DNA from: Thermoleptolyngbya sichuanensis A183
GTDB taxonomy: Bacteria; Cyanobacteriota; Cyanobacteriia; Elainellales; Elainellaceae
Direction of reading: 5' to 3'
NCBI RefSeq assembly: GCF_013177315.1
Contig: NZ_CP053661.1
Coordinates: 2,542,001-2,606,000 of the forward strand
Length of the DNA: 64,000 bases
Positions 1 through 7,800 of the stretch are shown here, piece after piece. Under the pieces are notes generated by a model. That model ran no database searches. It was not told the DNA's origin and saw nothing but the letters and a program-made list of their open reading frames with translations. A program made the position numbers and the translations under genes. Numbering within the stretch: the first letter of the stretch is position 1; each line of letters starts with the position of its first letter.

Positions 1-25
1 AATCTAAAATCAGCCCTGGTTTGGC

Positions 26-1219
26 TTAGGCGGAATCGTAGGATTGTTCCTGGAGCCACTGGAGGATTTCATCGGTGGAAAACGAGCGGTTTTGCTGGAT
101 TGAAAGATTTTTAATATCCTGGCAGATCTGCTCGTACTTTTCTCGGTCGAGCGGCTTTTGCAGGCAGTGTTCAAACAAGTAGCGAATGTTGCTTACGCCG
201 CTGTGTTTGCCGAACCAGATTTCGGGCTGCCCGTAGGGAAAAATGGCGTAGGAGAGGCGATCGCGCATTAGGGAATGCACATGAATCCCGGCTTCGTGAC
301 GCTGGGCCGCCTGCGAATAGGGCGGATAGGCCCGTGCGCCCAGTTGGTCAAGGTGCTGGCCGACGCGGGCGATCGCCTCATAGTCTATCCCCGCCACCTC
401 CCAGCCAAACCGCAGCCGCAGCCCGTTTAGCACCTGCTCGATGGCCACATTGCCCGCCCGCTCCCCGATGCCGCCAAAGGTGCCAGAGATCCCCGCCGCC
501 CCGGCCCGCACCGCCTGGATCGTGTTCTCCAGGGCCAGCCCCATGTCGTTGTGAAAATGCACAATCAGCGGCGCACAGCGGGCCGACGCGAGTAAATCGT
601 GAATCCAGATGTAGGATTTTTCTGGCGTAAGGCAGCCCACCGTATCGCACAGCAAAAACTGCTCCAGGTAGGGCGAAAACTGGTTAATGCATTCCACCAA
701 AAAATCAAAATCGGCGCGGCTGGCATCCTCCGCTGCAAAGCTAATTCGCAGTCCAAGCTGAGCCGCGTATTCCAAATGCTGGCGGACGCGACGGCACATA
801 TTTGCTCGCACCATCTGCACCTGAGCCGGGGTCGCCTTGATGCCGTTGAGCAGCGCTGCCTCCCGCGCCTGGCCGCCTTCCGCCACCTGCATCTCTGGGT
901 CGCGCAGCAGCAGCAGCCGATCCGACACAGCATGAAACAAAATAATGTGCTGCACCCCCGTCGTTTGGGACTGCCAAATGCAGGCTTTGCTCATCATTGT
1001 GGAGGCCGCCAGTTGGCCCCCCAGCCCATCGGCTACCAGCGTTTTCGTCAACTGCTCCTCGACCGGGTGAACGGCGGGCATCAGGGCGAGCGAGTGAACC
1101 CCAGTGCTGGCGATTTCGTGGGCCAGCCTGCGCTTTATGTCTTTGCTAAAACAGACTCCGACCTGCTGCTCTCCGTCGCGGAGCGTTTCGTCGGCGATGA
1201 TCAGGTGAATGGTCTCCAT
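26..1219 (-). CDS. NifV/isopropylmalate-synthase-like DRE-TIM acyltransferase
   Basis: An enzyme of the homocitrate/2-isopropylmalate/citramalate synthase family, which condense an acyl-CoA with a 2-oxo acid. The N-terminus reads ADETLRDGEQ, the DRE-TIM signature. Further in are HFHNDMG (metal-binding His-x-His), GGIGERAGN, AGIHVHS and GKHSG, all family hallmarks. At about 397 residues it has the length of NifV and lacks the C-terminal LeuA allosteric domain; its tail (QNRSFSTDEILQWL) resembles that of NifV. The early substrate region (LMPAVHPVEEQ) is unlike canonical NifV, so the substrate is open. I start at METIHL because the family begins about ten residues before DETLRDGE; an in-frame ATG nine codons upstream (1246) is possible. 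It diverges from the PKS locus, and no nif gene is visible in the window. Confidence 0.85.
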   Translation of the reverse strand: METIHLIIADETLRDGEQQVGVCFSKDIKRRLAHEIASTGVHSLALMPAVHPVEEQLTKTLVADGLGGQLAASTMMSKACIWQSQTTGVQHIILFHAVSDRLLLLRDPEMQVAEGGQAREAALLNGIKATPAQVQMVRANMCRRVRQHLEYAAQLGLRISFAAEDASRADFDFLVECINQFSPYLEQFLLCDTVGCLTPEKSYIWIHDLLASARCAPLIVHFHNDMGLALENTIQAVRAGAAGISGTFGGIGERAGNVAIEQVLNGLRLRFGWEVAGIDYEAIARVGQHLDQLGARAYPPYSQAAQRHEAGIHVHSLMRDRLSYAIFPYGQPEIWFGKHSGVSNIRYLFEHCLQKPLDREKYEQICQDIKNLSIQQNRSFSTDEILQWLQEQSYDSA

Positions 1220-1304
1220 AGGATTGCAGGTCGGACTCGGTCCCAAGAAACAACAGCTACGGCGACAAAGTCCGCATCAGAAAAATCTGCATCAAAAAAT
1301 CTGC

Positions 1305-1395
1305 CAGGACTTACGCACTTGCGATAAGCTCTTTGGGTTTTGGACGATTTCTCGCGGGCGCAGCCCGCGAGAAATCGTCCAACTGCGTAAGTCCT
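1305..1395 (+). mobile_element. 91-bp MITE-like element, copy A
   Basis: Ends CAGGACTTACGCA and TGCGTAAGTCCT form inverted repeats. Inside is a perfect 18-bp stem, GGACGATTTCTCGCGGGC, closed by a GCA loop. The flanking 6-mer ATCTGC occurs at 1299-1304 and again at 1396-1401, as expected of a target-site duplication. Seven copies lie in the window. Confidence 0.85.
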
Positions 1396-1807
1396 ATCTG
1401 CATCAGAGGCTTATCGAACCGGCTGATTGAAAAGGCTCATCGAAACAGCGTGGCATTTAGCGTTTATGATTCGGGGTTCATGCAGGTCGGTTTGGTGTTT
1501 ATTTAGTCATGAGTGTTTTTTAGCACAAGACCAGGATGACACAGCGCATGACGCACAAAGTGCATCAGGGTTCCAGAGGACTATTGCACCCCTCAACTGC
1601 ACCCCTCAACAAGGGCGATCGCCCCTGAAAAGCCTGCTGAAGAGGGTTTCTAGGCATCCAGGAAGGATGCACCCCTGCCAGCAGCCTACCTAACCCAAAC
1701 GTATTACCCGCAGGTACGCAAGTTATACCGCAGGGCACCGTGAATCACACGCGAGGCGCAACATAATAAACATACACCCAGCGCCATCCCCCACCAGACC
1801 CGTGCTG

Positions 1808-1813
1808 TATAAT
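1808..1813 (+). promoter_or_regulatory. Possible -10 box for the PKS operon
   Basis: A perfect TATAAT lies 69 bases before the PKS start codon. No convincing -35 box is seen 16-18 bases upstream, so this is a weak call. Confidence 0.3.
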
Positions 1814-1881
1814 TAGCTCTGAATTGAAGGGGGCTGAGCGGCGAGTCATCGCTTTCTCAAGCGCTGTCTACAGACAACAGC

Positions 1882-4800
1882 ATGATGGATGCCCATTCCG
1901 CGTTTTTGTCCGTGTGTCATGGTGATGAGGTTGCAGATCTCCGCTCCCTGCCCAGTCTCTCAAGGGTTTTACATCGCGCAGCCGTCGGCGAAGGGGCAAT
2001 TCTCCACATTTCTCCAGCCGGAGCCGAATGTCATCAGCCCTATCGGGCGCTGGCTCAGCAGGCCGCAAGAATTTTAGCCGGGTTGCGGGCCGCAGGCGTG
2101 AAAGCGGGCGATCGCCTCGTCCTGCAAGTTTCCGATCCCGATGAGTTTCTCGCTGCAATCTGGGCGGGGTGGCTGGGGGAACTGGTGGTGGTGCCCATTG
2201 CCGTGCCGCCAGCCTATGCCGAGTCGCAGAGCAAGGCGCTCCAGTTCCGCGCTATTTTGGGACAGTTGGATCACCCGTGGGTGTTGGTTAGCGGGGCGAT
2301 CGCCCCTGCCCTGCAAGCCTTTTGCACAGACGGCTCTGTCGAGTTTCGCTGCGACCCCAGCCGCCTGCTGCCCCTGCCAGCGCTGCTCGCTGCTGAGTCC
2401 GATCCGCCGCTCGAACCGCCTTTCGACACCGCGTTGGCGACCGACCGACTGGCGCTGATCCTGTTTACCTCCGGCAGCACGGGGCAACCCAAGGGCGTGA
2501 TGCTGACGGAGCGCAACCTGCTGGTGAGCGCCTTTGGCATGGCGACCGTGAACCGTATTACCGAGCGCAGCCTCAGCCTCAACTGGATGCCGCTGGAACA
2601 TGTCGCCAGCCTCGTGATGTTTCACCTGACGCAGGTTTTTGTCGGCTGTCCGCAGATTCAGGTCAGCAACGACTATGTGCTGCAAGACCCGCTGCGGTGG
2701 CTGGATCTGTGCGATCGCCATCGCGTCACCGTCACCTGGGCCCCCAACTTTGCCTATGGGCTGATCTGCGATCGCCCGCAGGAGGTGGCCCAGCGGCAGT
2801 GGGACTTGTCCTGCCTGGAGTGGATGGGCAACGGAGCCGAGGCCGTCGTCGCCAAAACCACCCGCAGCTTTTTGCAACTCCTGGTGCCCTGCGGTCTGCG
2901 GGATGGTGTGGTCAGCCCCGGCTATGGCATGTCGGAAACCACCTCTGGCATTGTGCATTCCCACGAATTTTCCCTCGCCTCCACCAGCGATGCGGATACC
3001 TTTGTCAAGGTCGGCCAGCCAATTCCCGGCGTGTCGCTGCGGATTGTGGACGAGCAGCAGCAGGTCGTGCCCGCAGGTCAGGTCGGCAGCCTGCAAGTGC
3101 GCGGGCTGACCCTCACTCCCGGCTACTACAATCGCCCCGACCTGAATGCCGAGTGCTTTACGCCCGACGGCTGGTTCATTACGGGCGATCTGGGTTTTCT
3201 GCACACCGGGCGGCTCACCATCACGGGCCGCCAAAAAGACCTGATTATCCTCAACGGCGCAAATGTGTATAGCCACGAAATCGAAGCCGTAGTCGAGGAA
3301 TTGCCCGGTGTAGAAGTGTCCTACACCGCGGCCTGCGCTGTGCGCCGGGATCAGGAAACGAGCGATCGCCTCGCCATTTTTCTGCATCCCACCGTTGAAC
3401 TGACGGATGCCGCAGCCCTGAGGGAACTGGTGAAAGCCGTGCGGCGGCAGGTGGCTATGCGGCTGGGTGTGAGTCCCGATTATGTTATCCCGGTGGCGCA
3501 GGACGACATTCCCAAAACCGCCCTCGGCAAAATTCAGCGCAGCGAACTCAGCCGCCGCTTTCAGGCTGGCGCGTTTGGCGATTGCCTCCAGTCCATCGCC
3601 GAAGCGTTTCAGCAGGTTCCACCCGCCCCGCCGCCGCGCAACCAGCTAGAGCGATCGCTGTTGAAAATCTGGCAGTCGGTGCTGGGGCTGGGGGCGATCG
3701 CCCTCGACGAGCAGTTTTTTGAACTGGGGGGCAGTTCGCTGCAACTGATGCAGGTGTTGCACCAGCTTCATCAGCAGGGTCATACTGTTTCGGCAGTGGA
3801 CTTGTTTCAGCATTCCACCATTGGCAGCCTGGCCGAGTTTCTGGCGCGGCCCCCGATGGCTGAAGCGATGCCTCAGAACCAGCGGCGATTCCCGCCGGAA
3901 GCGCTTCGTGCATCACAGCGTCGCCGAGAAAATGCAGGACAGTCAAATGCAGAACCGTCAAACGACATCGCGGTAATTGGGCTGGCCTGTCGCTTTCCCG
4001 GAGCCGCTTCGCCTGCGGAATTTTGGCAAAACCTGCAAAATGGCGTGGAGTCTATCACTTTTTTTAGCGATGAAGAAATCCTGGCAACAGGCATAGACCC
4101 TAATCTGGTGCGCCATCCCAACTATGTAAAAGCCAGCCCGATTCTAGACGATGTGGAGCAGTTCGACGCGGACTTTTTTGGCTATAGCCCCCGCGAGGCA
4201 GAACTGCTCGACCCGCAGCAGCGGCTGATGCTGGAGTGCGCCTGGGAAGCCTTGGAGGACGCGGGCTACGACCCCTTTGCCTACGCGGCCGACGGCGGGG
4301 CGATCGCCCTCTATGCAGGCGCATCTATGAACAGCTACCTGCTGAACCACGTCTATCCCAATCGCCATCGGCTGGATGCTAACGACTCGCTGGACGTAGT
4401 GACGCTGAGCGCGATGGGCGGCTTTCAGATGGCGATCGCCAACGACAAGGACTACCTCACCACCCGCGTATCCTACAAGCTGAACCTGACGGGGCCCAGC
4501 GTCAACGTGCAGACCGCCTGCTCCACGTCGCTTGTCGCCGTGCATCTGGCCTGTCAATCGCTCCTGCGCGGCGAGTGCGACCTGGCGATGGCAGGGGGCG
4601 TGTCGGTGGAAACGCCGCAGCGGGCGGGGCATCTGTATCAAGACGGCATGATCCTGTCGCCAGACGGTCACTGTCGCGCGTTTGATGCCCAAGCGCGGGG
4701 CACGATCTTTGGTAGCGGCGCGGGCGTGGTGGTGCTGAAGCGGCTGCAAGAGGCGATCGCCGACGGGGATCAGATCTACGCCGTGGTCAAGGGTTCCGCC

Positions 4801-7800
4801 ATTGGCAACGACGGCAGCCAAAAGGCGGGCTATCTCGCGCCCCGTGCCGATGGACAGGCCGCCGTGATCCGCGAGTGCCTGTCCATGGCAGGCGTTGATC
4901 CAGACAGCATTACCTACGTCGAAGCCCACGGCACAGGCACGGAACTGGGTGACCCCATCGAAGTTGCTGCCCTCACCCGGGCCTTTCGCAGCGGCTCCCA
5001 GCGCCCGCAGTTTTGCGCCCTCGGCTCCGTCAAAACCAACGTCGGCCATCTCAACGTCGCCTCTGGCATCGTCGGCTTCATCAAAACCGTCCTCTGTTTG
5101 CAGCACCGCCAACTGCCGCCCAGCCTGCATTTCCAGCAGCCCAACCCGCAGATCGACTTTTCCAACAGCCCGTTTTTTGTGAATACGACGCTGCGCGACT
5201 GGAACACGGACGGCTCCCCGTGCCGCGCCAGCGTCAACTCCCTGGGCATTGGCGGCACGAATGCCCATGTGGTGCTGGAAGAAGCGCCCCCGTTGCCGCC
5301 CCCGCGGTCTTCTGCGCCCGATCGCCCGCTGCACCCGCTGACCCTTTCTGCCAAAACGCCCGCTGCCCTGCAAGCCCTGGCCCGTCGTTATGTCCAGTTC
5401 TTCGCAGAGCATCCCGACGCGCCCCTGGCCGACGTGTGCTTTACGGCCAATGTCGGGCGATCGCCCTTTGCTCACCGGCTGGCAATCGTCGCGGCAGACG
5501 CTGCCGAGGCCCAGGCGCAGTTGCAAAGCTGGCTGAATGCGCCCGAAATTCACACCGTCTCCACCCGCCCCACCGTGGCGTTTCTGTTTACGGGGCAGGG
5601 GGCGCAATATGCCCAGATGGGGCGATCGCTCTACGACGCGCAGCCCGTGTTTCGGGGGGCGATCGCCCAGTGCGACGAGATTCTGCGGCCGCTGCTGGGA
5701 TGGTCGCTGCCCGACCTGCTCTATGACAATGCAGACAACGCAGACAACGCACCCGCTGACCGCCTCCAGCAGACCCGCTATGCCCAGCCCGCGCTGTTTG
5801 CCGTCGAGTATGCCCTGTGCGAATTGTGGCGATCCTGGGGCGTGCAGCCGGATATCGTCCTGGGGCACAGCATCGGCGAGTATGTAGCGGCCTGCGTGGC
5901 GGGCGTATTTAGCTTGGCGGACGCGCTGACGCTGGTGGCGCATCGGGGACGGCTGATGCAGGCGCAACCCCCCGGCGCAATGGCGGCAGTGTTTGCCAGC
6001 GCCGAAGCCGTCCAGTCCACCCTGTATTCTGCCGGAATTACCGTGGCGATCGCCGCCCTCAACGGCCCGCAGCATACGGTGATTTCCGGTGAACCTGCAC
6101 AGATCGATCGGGCGATCGCCCACCTCCAGCCGCAGTTTTCCGTCAAGCCGCTGCCTGTCTCCCACGCCTTCCACTCGCCAATGATGGAGCCGATGGTGGA
6201 CGAATTCCGGGCCCTTGCCAGCCAAGTTCAGTTCACCAGCCCCCGCCTGCCGCTGATCTCCAACCTCACGGGAACGGTCTGCGGTGAGGAAATAACGACA
6301 CCGGACTACTGGTGTCGGCAGTTGCGCCAGCCTGTGCAGTTTGCCGCCAGCGTTGACCAATTGCGTCAGTTTGGCTGCACAGTGGCGCTAGAATGTGGCC
6401 CCAAACCCGTGCTAGCTGGCATGGGCAAAGCGATTCAAAAAGCCTGGCAAGAGCGTGAACAGCGGACATCCGAAACACAGTCTCCAAACAGTTCTTCAAC
6501 CCTTTCTCAGAATCATCCGGGAGCTATCCTGAGGTCGTCGCCGACCCATTCTCAAAACCATTCAGAAATTCAGTGGCTAGCCAGCCTGCATCCGCCGCAA
6601 GACAACTGGGCTACCCTACTTCACAGCCTCCAGCAGCTTTACTGCAACGGAGTCACCATCGACTGGCGCGGATTCGATCAGCCCTACGGCCGACAGCGCC
6701 TCTCGCTGCCCACCTACCCCTTTCAGCGGCAGCGCTATTGGCTGGATGTCTCACCTGCACGCGCCACAGCCCAGCCACTCCCTCAAGCTGTCCATCCACT
6801 GCTGGGCCAAAAAATTGCCACGCCCCGCGCCACCCTATTCGACGTGCAGCTTCGGCTGGCATCCCTGCCGTTTCTCTCTGATCACCGGATTCACGGCGCA
6901 ATCGTCTTTCCTGGCGCGGCCTATCTGGAAATGGCGCTGGCAGCTGGGGCGATGCTGCTGCCGTCCAAGCCGCTTCAGCTTGAAAATGTGGTGCTGGCGC
7001 AGGCGCTCGTGCTGGAGGAAGCCCTGGGTGGAGGGCGATCGCTCCAAACCAGCCTTGTACCCAAGGAAACTGGATACACCTTCGAGATTCACAGTGCCCA
7101 AGGCGAGGGTAGACAGGGCGAGGCCCAGTGGACGCTGCACGCTCACGGAACCCTCAGCACAGCGGCTGCCCCCATCTCCACGCCCGATCTTTCCCAGCTT
7201 CAGCATACCCACCCGCTGGAAATCGACTGGACAACGTGGCTAGCTTCCTTCCCTGGACTGGGCTATGGGCCACGGTTCCAGGGCATAAAGCAGGTCTGGC
7301 GACCGGCGCAGGAGCCTTTTAATAGCGTTCTGGGATACGTGCAGCTTCCTGACGCGCTGAAATCTCAGGCAGAACACTATGGCATTCATCCCGCTTTGCT
7401 CGATTCCTGTCTGCAAGTTGTCTTGGCTTTGGTACAGAATCCTGCTCAACCCTATGTCCCGATTAGTCTCGATTGCCTGCACGATTACGGTCATCGATCC
7501 AATCAACTCTGGAGCTATGTGACGGTCAAAGAACAGTCTGCCAGCGTGCTAACGACGGATGTATGGCTGTTTGATGAGCAGGGAAAGCCCGTGCTGGCGA
7601 TCGCCGGATTGACCGCCAAAGCCGTGTCGTCCCATGCTTGGGGCCGCACGCCCGACGTTTCCCGCTGGCTCCATGAACTCGCGTGGCAGCCTGCACCCCG
7701 CCCTGCCTCGCCGCCTTCGCAGCCCGCAGCCCACTGGCTGATTTTTGCCGACGCCCAGGGCGTGGCGCAGCAATTGGTCGAATGCCTAGACGCGGCGCAG

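Larger units (their letters stand above)
1220..1881. other. Divergent spacer between the DRE-TIM gene and the PKS
   Basis: A 660-base gap holding one MITE copy (1305-1395) and the presumed PKS promoter. Small open frames here show no protein-like composition or family motif, so I do not call a gene. Confidence 0.6.

Noticed and set aside
26..1219. Naming the first gene nifV
   Set aside because: The substrate region differs and no nif gene is in view, so the symbol is not justified.
1427..1693. Small open frame in the divergent spacer
   Set aside because: No ribosome site, no family match and composition like the spacer.
2074..3387. 437-codon open frame opposite the FAAL domain
   Set aside because: It is an antisense shadow of the strongly conserved ligase domain and has no recognisable motif.
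4144..6360. 738-codon open frame on the strand opposite the PKS
   Set aside because: It mirrors the KS and AT region of the synthase; high-GC coding DNA often leaves the complementary frame open. No protein family resemblance.
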